DNA of 64,000 nucleotides, taken from assembly GCA_013396525.1 (NCBI GenBank), contig VWYX01000748.1:268054-332053 (forward strand), given 5' to 3'. A program made the translations under genes and the position numbers. Positions 54,701 through 64,000 of this stretch are shown here, one piece after another. The stretch's first letter is position 1. Every line of letters begins with the position of its first letter. The notes under the pieces are model-generated. The model made no database searches, was not told the DNA's origin, and worked only from the letters and a program-made list of their open reading frames with translations. The stretch is from Chaetorhynchus papuensis (lineage: Eukaryota; Chordata; Aves; Passeriformes; Rhipiduridae).

Positions 54701-57700
54701 TACATGAATGAATGTTTGGTAGTCAAAGAAAAATTTGAAAGGTACAGAGCAAAGAGAGAACACAAATACAGAGGAAGTAGCATTTTCATGTTGAGAAAGC
54801 CTCAAAAAAACTACCTTCTCAACTTTTTTTCTTTAAAGATTTATCTGTGCAGCATTTGGAGAAAAATCCGTTGTTCATAAAGCAACACTGAATTTGGATA
54901 CTTCAAAAGTATCAATACAATATTTAGGAGCAACAGCAGTTTCTTACAGCCAGTGAAGTAGCTCATTTAAAAAACCTGAATGCAGAGTATAATGACCTAA
55001 TTAGGGGAATTTCTCCCCCCAGAGAGGCTGTTCTAGTGTAAGTTGGTGGGAAAGCCCAGCTGGCTTGAATACTGTAAGATCAAGACCTGAAAGCTTATGC
55101 AAGTGTGTGGTTAAAGAAAAAAAAAAGTTAAAATCAGAAGACTGGAAGTTTCTGTGCTTCTGACAACCATACACTGAACACAACCATACTAACCTCAGCT
55201 TCTCAGTTAAAAACCTTTCCAGGATTACTCATACTTGGTAACTACAAAACAGATCCGGAACTGCCAACACCGTTCTGTAGAACTTCAGTTACTGAAAGTA
55301 CTCTGCTTATTTCATCTCTGTTACAGAAGAAAATAATTAAGATGCATCACGTATCAGCTCATATAGCAGCTTTCGTAGTATCAAAAGCCAAAGCAAGAGA
55401 TCCAATGATTCAATAACAAAAGATATTTAGATAAGCACCAGAGCAGCTGATCTCAATTACTCATTTTTTCGAAGGCACCAACACAACGCAATCTGTAGTC
55501 CAGCATTTTTACCCATCACTTTTCAGGGCATCAATCAACTACCTGAATGCCTTCCAATATACAAGGCATGTTAAATTTGTTCCCTAAAGAAAAGCATTCC
55601 AAGAAACACATTCAGGTGGAAGCACACTTGATGCTGCAACTGACACTACAATACTGTTTCTATCTTAACCCTATTGAGTTTTAAATAAAATGTAAGGAAC
55701 TTAGTCATTAACATAACCCACAAAGAGTTACTAAATTCTGACTAAGTTTGAGCAACACCATGAACACTTTGGCTTGTTCTTTTTTGTTGCCCCTAAGAGA
55801 ACTCTGTACGGACTCTCACAGGGAAATAATCCACTCCACACACTTTATTAACATTAACATAACACAATAAAACTTTAGGTAATTAAGTTTAATGTGCTGT
55901 TAAACACATAACATGGAATTTCATACAACTTACAGTAATTCTTTACAGTTCACAATACCCTCACAGCAAAATCAAAATGGACTAAAAACTGCCCCCATAC
56001 TGTTATGCAAGAGCGTGATTTTCTTCTTGCTGCTCACCCTGAAAAGCAACACAGTAATAACAGTTACAATATGACATTCAAATACCTAAACATGAAGTAA
56101 GTTTATATTGTTTCACTAAGTATGTCTAGGCAAGTGCATTCCCTTAACACAATCTTCCAACTTGGAAATAAGAGAAAATATCACAATAAGTGCATTTGTG
56201 CCTTTGTATGTGCAATACATATAAAGAGACCAACAGCTTATGTTTTTTATGATGTACGAACAGAGGTTTCACTATAGTGAAATACAGATCAACATTCAGC
56301 ATTACAATAAAGTAAATTATTTGTCTTAGACAAACCACTCATTTTTCTCTAAGGAAAAGCTGTGTTACAGTCACTTTGAAGTCACATTAGTGAAATAACC
56401 ACAGACTGGTTTGTCAGGGGTGGGGGGTGGCTGTTTTGGTTTTTTTTTTCTTGTTGTTTTCTTTCTTTAATTAAAAACAAACTATGAACACTAAAGATCA
56501 AAAACAGTACAAGCTGAATCTTTTAGGCCAATTAAAAATTGCAACTAGTCAAAACAAAGCACTGAAAATTTATTTGTTTGGAGAGCACAGGAAGCTGTCC
56601 TACCAAGCAGGTTATATTTATCAGGCTTTTTTTTTTTTTCTTTCCTTTTTGTTTTAAATTTAAATTTTGTTTTCCTGCTTGCTAAGAAACTCCTCAGCTG
56701 TTCACCTTTGTCACGGTAAGTTTTCAGCATTAACAGCTTGCTGGACCTTCCCTTGACATTGTTTATTTGCTTTCCAAGGGAGTTACACTTTCTAACTGCC
56801 TTGTCTGAACAGTAATTGGCTTTTCAGAGAACACATTACTCAAGATGAAGAGAAGTTCTGCAATACAGAGTCTTGCAAAGTCCCACAGCTATGAGGAAAG
56901 CTGTGCAGCAAAAATCATTACAAAAGGTGCTGCCACTGCCATTTTAGGAGAAACAGGGACAGGCTGAAGCCTCCCACAAAGTTGGGCCTTCCTAACTCAA
57001 CATTTACTACTGACTGACACCAACTCATCCTACAGGCTTCAGTCTTCCTTGCTGAACTGCTGGGACACTTCTGAGTATATATCTTGTATTTGTAGTCTGT
57101 TTCATTTTTTACTGAATTAGGAAAAAAAAAAAAAAGATACAGTCAAATTCCAGTAAAGTCAGTTCATAGAATCGCAGAATGGTTTGGGTTGGAAGGGCCC
57201 TTAAAGATCATCTCATTCCTACCCCCTGCCATGGGCAGTTCTATCATGAGAATCTGTCTTATTAATATAGGTACAGGAATTTTTGAATCCCTACCATTCA
57301 ACAGTAAAAGAATCTCAAATTCCCCAAAGCTTCCTCAGAAAACCCTGTTCAACTACTTTGACTCATCACTATTCAATGTTAGAGCAAATAACATATATTA
57401 AAAAAATACTGCTTATTATCTGCTTTGACAGTTTTGTAATTGTTACATGTAAACCAGAAAAAGAATTTTAAACTAGCTTGGTTAAATTCCAATGTTAAAG
57501 TTAGAAGCTAGTAACAGAAGAAGCATTGGAGAAGGACTGAATGTCTTCAGGAACCTTACTGGATGTGAGTTGGTAACCCTTCCATTTGGCTTTGCCCTGC
57601 TAATGCCACTTTAAATCAGAATTTCTGTACATTCTTTCCTTCCTGTTATATCAACATGAAAACTCCTCACAACAGCCACAACTCAAAAAGCCATACCATT

Positions 57701-60683
57701 TCACCCGGCAGGAATCTTGAAGTCACTTGACTCCCTCACTGTTTCTCCACCAACTTAATTCTCTGCAACAACAACTGCTGAAAGCCAATGTCATCAGGCA
57801 AGACGCTAAAACCAAGCCAGAAACCAAACATTAAGACACCAATGAAGATGAATTCAAGCGTTCTTCCTCCACTGTCTTTAATGTGTGCAGTTCCTTAACA
57901 GTTAGTGTTTAGCCAACCTAAAACTCGACTGAGAGCAAAAAGCCTAGAATACAACAGCTGCTTTATTAATTCTGAATGTGCTAATAAAGCACCTACGACA
58001 AGACCTTGCTCTTTTCCTGACTCTTACAAGCACAGAATGAAAAGATGTATTTGGTAAAGCCCAAAACAACAACACGAAAACATGACACCCAAGTGCCTGG
58101 AAAGCAGGAAATACCCGCCTGCATCGCCTCCCTTCAATAGGAAGTGCAATACCACACCTTTGAAAACAAGAAAAAAAGTATACATTAACATAAGCACTGC
58201 TCCTTTCTGAAGAAAATTCCCCATTTTCTTTTTGCCCAGATTTCTAAAAACACTGAGTTAGCAATTGAGTTTGGTCATGCTTTTAAGATCCAAGTTCAGC
58301 TACCAACAGGACTTTGGGCAACTGACTTGACCCTTGCATGGACTTCCCACAGCCAGTAAGAACCTCGGTGTCATCACTCTACCTCACTGCTCTCCTGTGA
58401 ACTAAAGACAAACCTGACAGTGTCACCACTGATGTGGTGTTCAGACACTGAAACACAAACCATTTTCCTCATAGTGAGGTTATACAACTACTCCCGGTAG
58501 GTAAATATTGCCTGGAATAACACAGCATGCCCTAGAATGCCTGTCTCATTAAACTCCTCTTATTTTTGACTCTCCTTATCCTTAGGCAGCTGTTGTTCCT
58601 TAGCCTTTGTACAATTACCACTGTGTACGTGCCTGATCATTTGTCCAGCATTTTACGTAACTGGTGGAATTTAGAATCTTCCCATTATTATCGTGAGACT
58701 GTTCCACAGCCTCACTGCCTTACTTGTTAGGGCAACAAAGTTGTTTTCATACCAAAGAATTTTTCACGATATTTCTCACATCTCAGAAGGCTGAAATAAG
58801 CAATCAATTAAACATAAAGCCTCTGTCTCACCTGTATCAAATCAGTCCCAGGAATTCAGTTACTGCTGCACTCCAAACTAAAATTGTAGTGCCAGAGAAA
58901 AATGCTATTTCGAAGAATGTACTTGAATTTTTCAGCTTCATCAGCAAAGGTATTTATTTTCTCCTGACCTAGCTTCCAAGGATTCTTCTCTGCCATAGAA
59001 TTGCTTTCCGAAACCCAACTTGTTCACCTACTAAAATCAAAAGTAAGAACAGTTAGGAAAGTCACAAGCAAAACCACAGTGGATGACGAGAATCAGACAA
59101 ACATGGTACTTGACATACTTCACCATATTAGCGAAGGGTTTTGGACACATCATGCAATGCCAATGTAATGTCCTATGGTCTCTGTATCTCCCTGTACACA
59201 TTAAAAGATACAGTTTTTTAAAGGTCAGAAAACTAAGACATGGATGAATTATTCAGTAACACTTTGTGGATAATCAAAACCTAAAGAAAAAGTAATGGAC
59301 AAGCATACCTATTGGAGGCTCCTCTGATCTCAAGTGGGAATGCCCCAGTTACTGAAGACACTGCAGTAACAGACACCAGCAGTCGATGGTGGGGTGGCCT
59401 CGCTGAGCATGGAACTATTTTTAGATAGTTTAACACATCACTTGGTGTGCAACATCACTCAGTCAAAAATGAAACATTTTTCTTTCAAGAAAGGTTAAAG
59501 CAAATGCAGTTGCACTTGCCTGGACACTGTACTACTGTAACAGCCTAACTGCTGACAGGGATACGTGTAAAGTACTGGATATTTCCCTATTCACCCATGA
59601 ACCTTGTACACAATTAAGGAAGGCAGTCACTGGGTTTGCTGCTCGTACTCTTAGGAATTTGACAACTTTTCCAATATCTCTCTCAGATTCTTGCCTCAGA
59701 AGGACTGGACCACTGATTACGTACCAAGGTGCTTTTAGATAATGAAGCAGAGCATGAATGATATGAGTTTCTAATAAACGAAATTAAGTGTGATAATAAA
59801 ATCAATTCAAAATACTTTCAAATGCAAAACATGCAAAAAACCACAGTATCACTAACGTGTCATCTGTCCTTGTCAACGTGCAGTCCTGCAGCATCTCTTG
59901 CTCCTCTTTCACAGCTACAAATTTCACATCTCCAAACCCAGAACAAGCAGATTCTTTAGGCAGCTGGTCATCATTGTCATACCTGCAAATACAACCCAAG
60001 CTGTTAATTGAAACATTTCTTCTGCAAAAGTTCTGCCTCTGTTTCATCTACACTAGCGTCATATACTCAACTCTACAAACAACAAAACAAAGACAAAAAA
60101 TCTTTACAAAAGATATTCAAAGCCTTCAATTTAACTAAAACTAGCTGTATATTTTCCTTTTGTATATGTAACTTCTACCTCATTACTTTTAAACATCAGC
60201 TACAGTCTTTCAAGTGGTACCAAGAAAAATATTTCATCTGCCCTTCCCAAGTAAGGAGAGGACAGTACTTACGTTCCATCTGCTGCTATTAAAGAAGTGC
60301 TGACTGACAATGCTCCTGCCTCCTTCACAGTGATCCTTCTCACACCCTCAGAGAGGGGACAGATTGTAGCTTTTGACAACGGGTTGTAGCTGTCATACCT
60401 AGAAAGAAAATACACAATTAGTATCAACACCCAGAATTATTTACTCGGTATTAGCAAACAGAGGAGTATTGGGACAATCTACTCACATGTCCAGTAAAAA
60501 CCCTGCGACTTCTGCATCGTTTCTGAAATCCAACTTTTCCTTAAGTGTCAGCCACCGGTCAATGTGATTTCCCACATAAATCCTTGTTTTTCCCCTTCTT
60601 CTATCAAGACTTTGCTTTCTCTTTTTCTTTTCCAGAAAAGACAGCACTGGGGGCCTTCCACACCTCTTTGCTGGCAGGGACAT
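45334..60683 (-). CDS. Uncharacterised 308-residue protein with ZNF653/ZNF692-like N-terminus
   Basis: Five coding exons (60487-60683, 60273-60398, 59857-59982, 52833-52927, 45334-45716) join in frame: 927 bases including the stop, all with GT-AG sites and matching phases. Residues 9-12 are GRPP (AT-hook-like), 19-32 are basic (KKKRK, RRRGK; a likely nuclear signal), and 34-67 carry RIYVGNHIDRW then LKEKLDF and FLLD. That arrangement resembles the N-termini of ZNF653 and ZNF692, which go on to C2H2 fingers; none occur here. A SUMO-type VKEE lies at 132-135. The C-terminal exon has CxxC pairs at C205/C208 and C256/C259 and ends VPLTSAN. ATG context CACCATGT is good. The gene runs head to tail with FOXK2, its stop 2.2 kb from the FOXK2 ATG. 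I cannot name it. A DNA-binding or chromatin role is inference. Confidence 0.85.
45770..45784. promoter_or_regulatory. Perfect oestrogen-response element
   Basis: AGGTCACCCTGACCT is the full 15-bp palindromic nuclear-receptor element AGGTCAnnnTGACCT. It lies 54 bases before the acceptor of the terminal exon of the uncharacterised gene and 2.6 kb upstream of the FOXK2 start codon. Confidence 0.6.
50847..51080 (-). mobile_element. CR1 LINE 3' fragment
   Basis: ATCATAGAATATCCTCAATT, GGAAGGGACCCACAGGGATC, AAGTCCAACTTCTGGCCCTG, AGAGCATTGTCCAAACGCTC and AATGTCCAACCTAAACCTCC form a reverse-complement CR1 3' end, well preserved and of the same subfamily as the copy at 33438. Confidence 0.93.
52833..52927 (-). 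CDS. Uncharacterised gene, fourth coding exon
   Basis: The exon is 95 bp with acceptor GCTCTTTGATATCAG and donor GTGAGT. It completes T150, encodes residues 151-181 (SLWCKMAKVRSKLQG, SIDVFNGEVTPSVFKE) and gives one base of E182. It was found from its splice sites and its in-phase fit between the flanking exons; it is too short to stand out as an open frame. Confidence 0.78.
54426..54449. repeat. 11-bp inverted repeat
   Basis: AAAATCCTATT and AATAGGATTTT are exact reverse complements around a 2-base spacer. Confidence 0.85.
57165..57245 (-). mobile_element. CR1 LINE 3' terminus
   Basis: TTCATAGAATCGCAGAATGG, TTTGGGTTGGAAGGGCCCTT, AAAGATCATCTCATTCCTAC and CCCCTGCCATGGGCAG are the last about 80 bases of CR1 in reverse complement. 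Confidence 0.92.
58280..58530 (+). mobile_element. Possible MIR-type relic
   Basis: GGACTTTGGGCAACTGACTT and CATTTTCCTCATAGTGAGGT loosely follow the MIR order (GACCTTGGGCAAGTTACTTA, CAGTTTCCTCATCTGTAAAA). The match is weak and could be chance. Confidence 0.25.
59857..59982 (-). CDS. Uncharacterised gene, third coding exon (repeat unit B)
   Basis: The exon is 126 bp with acceptor TTGTATTTGCAG and donor GTTAGT. It completes T108, encodes residues 109-149 and gives two bases of T150. It begins YDNDDQLPKESAC and includes VKFVAVKEEQEM, containing a psi-K-x-E SUMO motif. It looks like a paralogue of the preceding exon. Confidence 0.88.
60273..60398 (-). CDS. Uncharacterised gene, second coding exon (repeat unit A)
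   Basis: The exon is 126 bp with acceptor TTTTCTTTCTAG and donor GTAAGT. It completes M66, encodes residues 67-107 and gives two bases of T108. It begins YDSYNPLSKATICPL and includes VRRITVKEAGAL. Length, phase and start match the next exon. Confidence 0.9.
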
Positions 60684-60690
60684 GGTGAGC
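60487..60690 (-). CDS. Uncharacterised gene, first coding exon (basic N-terminus)
   Basis: The acceptor CTCTATTTCCAG ends just 7 bases before the ATG (60681-60683); the donor is GTGAGT. The exon encodes residues 1-65 and two bases of M66: MSLPAKRCGRPPVL, a basic cluster, then VGNHIDRWLTLKEKLDF. A non-coding exon upstream in the CpG island is implied by the acceptor. Confidence 0.88.
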
Positions 60691-61560
60691 CTGGAAATAG
60701 AGGCTTTATTGAGAGTCAGCTCGGAACAACAGGTGGCACCTCAGCGTCCCGAGCCAGCACAGCGGGGGCTGATGGCCGAACACCTCTGGCTCCTCGCAAA
60801 TCAAGCACCCGCTGCCGCCCCGCACCGACGGCTCCCGACCCGCGCTCACCCCCTCGGGTCATCCCCCCTCCGCGCCTCTCCGTGGCAGCAGCGGCTGAGA
60901 ACGGGGCCGCTTCCAGTCGGAACACGGTGAAGGGCTGCGAGACAGCCCCTCACACCGCTCCTGAGGGGAGGGGACATTCCCGCCTCACGCCGTTCCTGAG
61001 GGGAGGGCAGGGGCCGTTCCCGCCTCACGCCGCTCCTGGGGCACACACACAGAGATACATTCCCCCTTCATGCAACCCCTGAGGGGAGACCAGCCCCTCA
61101 CACCGCTCCTGAAGGGAGGGAAGGGGACAGGAGGGGACATTCCCGCCCCACACCACTCCTGAGGGGATGGGGGGGCCATTCCCGCCTCACACCGCTCCTG
61201 GGACACACACACACATTCCCGCCTCATGCCACCCCTGAGGGGAGACCAGCCCCTCACGCCGCTCCTGAGGGAGAACAAGCCCACCTCACACCGCCCGAGA
61301 GCGGACAAGCCTCACAGCGCCCGTGAGAGGGAGGCCCTTTCCCCGCCGCCCCTCCCTTCTCCCCCACCCCAATCTCCCGTCGCCCCCTCACACGCTGCCC
61401 CCGCGGGGTGCTCAGTCGGTCGGTCGGTCCCTCACCCGCCCAAGCGCCGCCACCACCAGCAGCGCCCGAAGTAAACAAGGGACATGTGACCGCCGGCGCC
61501 CGCTGATGGCGTGCAGATGACGTGAGGGCGGGGAGGGGCCCAGCCCCGGTTTTAAGAAAA
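60691..61560 (-). promoter_or_regulatory. CpG island, promoter and 5' UTR of the uncharacterised gene
   Basis: This is a GC-rich, CpG-dense block upstream of the first coding exon. Two strong minus-strand donors could end the non-coding first exon: GTGAGC (complement of 60844-60849) and GTGAGG (near 61432). A CRE-like TGACGTGA at 61518-61525 adjoins a GC box at 61526-61533, marking the likely core promoter. Most of the interval 60940-61330 is a minisatellite. The transcription start is not determined. Confidence 0.7.
60940..61330. repeat. GC-rich minisatellite with higher-order structure
   Basis: Units resembling CCTCACACCGCTCCTGAGG recur about ten times with variable spacers (GGGGAGGGGACATTCCCG, GACCAGCCC). 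A larger unit is repeated: CGCTCCTGGGGCACACACAC through GAGGGGAGACCAGCCCCTCA at about 61021-61100 and again at about 61190-61255. A canonical G-quadruplex pattern (four G runs) lies at 61114-61136. Confidence 0.85.
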
Positions 61561-64000
61561 ATGGCTAAAAATCGGGGTTTAAGCGTTAAATCTGAGCAGT
61601 GACTCCAGTCCCGTCCTGAGGGAGCAGCCAGTGGCCCTCAGGTAAAAACTGTTCTCAGCCCTTCACTGAAGCCCAGAGGGTAGAGGTAACCCAATATATA
61701 TTTTTTTAATATTTAATAACAAGCTTCAATTACGTGTGTTATGTATAATAAAAAATATACCGTTTTCCTAAGTATAAGCAGCAATTCACAATTCACAGAA
61801 ATTTGGAAGAATATCCAAAATACTGTGTGGTTATCTTACCTTCTGAAAGGCCAGATTCAGAGACGAAACTAGAATTTTCCTCTGAAGAGCAAAAAATGTT
61901 TGAAATGCGACCTACCTGTTAAAATGCTAAATCGGTGACACAAAGAGAAAGAAAATGCAGTGAGAATTTGGAACCCTTGTTGTCACAGTGTGCTCTAAGA
62001 GTGTCATGTACACAGCCTGCATTCCAGCAGGTCCTTGGCACCTCCGCACGCTCCTGCTGACACAGCCTGCGTTTTTAAATAAATAACTGAAAACACAGAC
62101 TAAGTTAGCCAGCAATATTTATGAATAATTTTATCTAAACACGAGAGGAACGATCATACCTGCCAATTTATTTATCATTTCTGTAAGCTTTGGTAAAGTC
62201 ACAGTAACAAGCCAAACAAGTTGGCTCAAGAACTAGTAGGGGACCGAGTGCTTATAAAAATATTTATTTGCATTTTCTGAGTCAGCTGAATAACCAAAAT
62301 AGATTTTTTGGTTTGTTGTCCAACATTTACATAACTTGAAAATAAAGAACTGAAGAAAAGATCATCACTTCCTGAAATCTGTTTCACTGTCTTTTATCAT
62401 TTACAGTTTTGGGATCTGAGCAGATGTTCGTAGTACATTTTACTATGTGAGTTCACAGATAAGTACATTTAAAAAGAATTATTGTGGCTTGATTATAGTT
62501 TTGCTCAAAAAAGCCCAAATTCTCAATGATACATGTATGTAAAGATACTCCCTTGCACTTTACCCATTTAATTTAAATGTAATTTCTCATCATTCACCAT
62601 TATTTCTGTAAAATACCAACTGTGATACTGTTTCCAGGTAAATAGGACTATTTTAGAGGCTTTTCATATTTAGTTCTTCTGATTGCCTTCACGAATACAG
62701 TTACTGTTTGTATAAATAGATTCACATTCCAAAGAGCACAACTGTATTAACACCAGAACCTGTTGTGTGCTTAAGGTTCCTGTTTATTTTGAAATCACAA
62801 AGCTGCTGGGAGAAGCAAGAGGGTACAACAACATTTATTTCTACCGAGTAATTTGGAAACAAAACCAGTTAGGCAGCAACTCACCTTTTATGTCAACTGA
62901 GTTAAGCAAGCTACTGCTGTTATGCATGCTAATAAAGTTAAAAATAGCATGTAAAAACAGAGGTCAGTGTCAGTGTCTTCAAAAATTAATGACTACATAA
63001 AAAAAAAAAAAATCCAAAGCCGTTACGTTAATGTATATTTGCCTTATTTGTGAGGGTTTTTTTTTTTTCTTTTCATCCCATTAGGGTCTGCCAGCCTGTG
63101 TTTATTTCAGCTGCTTGAGCTGATCCTGTCTGACAGACACAGCGTGGGAATGCTTTCAATCCCACCATTATTTGTGTTAATGTTGGTTTTACCACTTGGA
63201 CATCTCTTTCAGCAAGGTGAATATTTTGCCCCTGAGCGGTTTCACGCAGGTCCCGAAATGAACAGCATTCCTGGTACACCTCAAATTGTTAAGAACAGAA
63301 TATAAAACATGAATTGACACTCAGTTAGAGGGGGAGGCTTTCAGAGAGCGCACTCATTTCCAAACTGAGCTCCTGGTTATTTGGGCCTTCATGATACAAC
63401 ACAGGAACTACTTTATTCTAAGGGATTTTAAGAAAAGTGAAGTCAGGATCTGCTCTCTGACTGCACCTTGAGCAGTGTAATCCAAGTTAACATCAGAGTA
63501 GAATTCCTCACATTTATTATTCACTGCTGCAGTTGGATGATTCATCACATTTAAATTCTTTCACATGAGCTTAATAACTTCCTTCTTTTATCTGTTATCC
63601 TCATATCTGAAAAGAATTAATAATTTTTATCTTAAAAAGGAACTGAATTATGCTGTGTGATACCTAACATGCAATAAAACATGCAGAAAACATGAATATT
63701 AAAAAAATAAAAAGGAACAGTCAATCAAACCAAGAAGCTAAAGCATTTTTACTACAGAAAAATGGCATCTCTAACAATATATTTGTTTCATGTTTCCTAT
63801 ATTTACTTTCTCCCCCTCATCATCTGCCTCTGTTCTGCTTTTTCTTTCAAAAAGCATCCACCTCATTTAGCTTCACTCACCCCATCACAGGATTCAGCCT
63901 GAACAAAAACAAAATGCCCAATGCCAAAGCCATAAAAGCACTACCTCTTCATAAAAGACCTTCCAAAAATAACTCTCCTTTTTCTTACAGTAGCTGTAGA
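61561..64000. other. Intergenic region upstream of the uncharacterised gene
   Basis: AT-rich sequence with no recognised exon. A TGAGTCAGC AP-1/Maf-type site lies near 62279. A 70-codon minus-strand open frame at 63070-63290 shows no splice context and no similarity I know. By human synteny NARF would be expected further to the right, but none of its exons are visible. Confidence 0.6.

Larger units (their letters stand above)
52928..59856 (-). other. Intron 4 of the uncharacterised gene (6.9 kb)
   Basis: The intron contains an A-rich run at 53462-53505, an 11-bp foldback at 54426-54449, a CR1 end at 57165-57245, and MIR-like and old CR1-like relics between about 58280 and 58780. A GC-richer patch at 53560-53740 has open frames but does not splice in frame. 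No other gene is seen. Confidence 0.75.

Noticed and set aside
60564..61520. Plus-strand open frames of up to 172 codons over the second CpG island
   Set aside because: They run antisense to the first coding exon and through the minisatellite. The codon content reflects GC-rich repeats, not a protein.

Overview
The window is vertebrate nuclear DNA, almost certainly from a bird. It is intron-rich and carries many CR1 LINE fragments, one LTR-like element resembling songbird solo LTRs, very old CR1 and MIR relics, and two sharp CpG islands (about 42.5-43.7 kb and 60.7-61.5 kb). Everything was read by eye from the sequence. Family assignments rest on remembered protein families, not on searches.

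Layout. (1) 1-43.7 kb: FOXK2 on the minus strand. Eight coding exons can be placed exactly (1590-1799, 2180-2476, 3442-3617, 4411-4604, 7361-7507, 7956-8103, 10808-11002 and 42830-43173). All junctions are phase-consistent and they encode 570 residues. They include the split FHA domain, the complete forkhead domain and most of the glutamine/threonine/valine-rich C-terminal half. The last coding exon lies beyond the left edge. Intron 1 is 31.8 kb and holds repeats plus a few candidate regulatory sites. (2) 43.2-43.7 kb: FOXK2 CpG-island promoter. (3) 44.4-61.5 kb: a second minus-strand gene, head to tail with FOXK2. Five coding exons join in frame into a complete 308-residue protein that I cannot name. 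Its N-terminus (AT-hook-like GRPP, basic stretch, then a G....W..LK motif) resembles the N-terminal segment of ZNF653 and ZNF692, but no C2H2 fingers are present. Two consecutive 126-bp exons look like a tandem exon duplication, and the C-terminal exon carries two CxxC pairs. Its promoter is the second CpG island, which also holds a GC-rich minisatellite. (4) 61.5-64 kb: intergenic DNA with no recognised gene.

FOXK2 is a forkhead repressor/activator. The neighbouring gene appears to encode a small nuclear protein of unknown role. From memory, NARF lies directly upstream of FOXK2 in human 17q25.3 with no such gene between them, so this locus is the best candidate for something undescribed. A perfect palindromic oestrogen-response element lies in its last intron, 2.6 kb upstream of the FOXK2 start.
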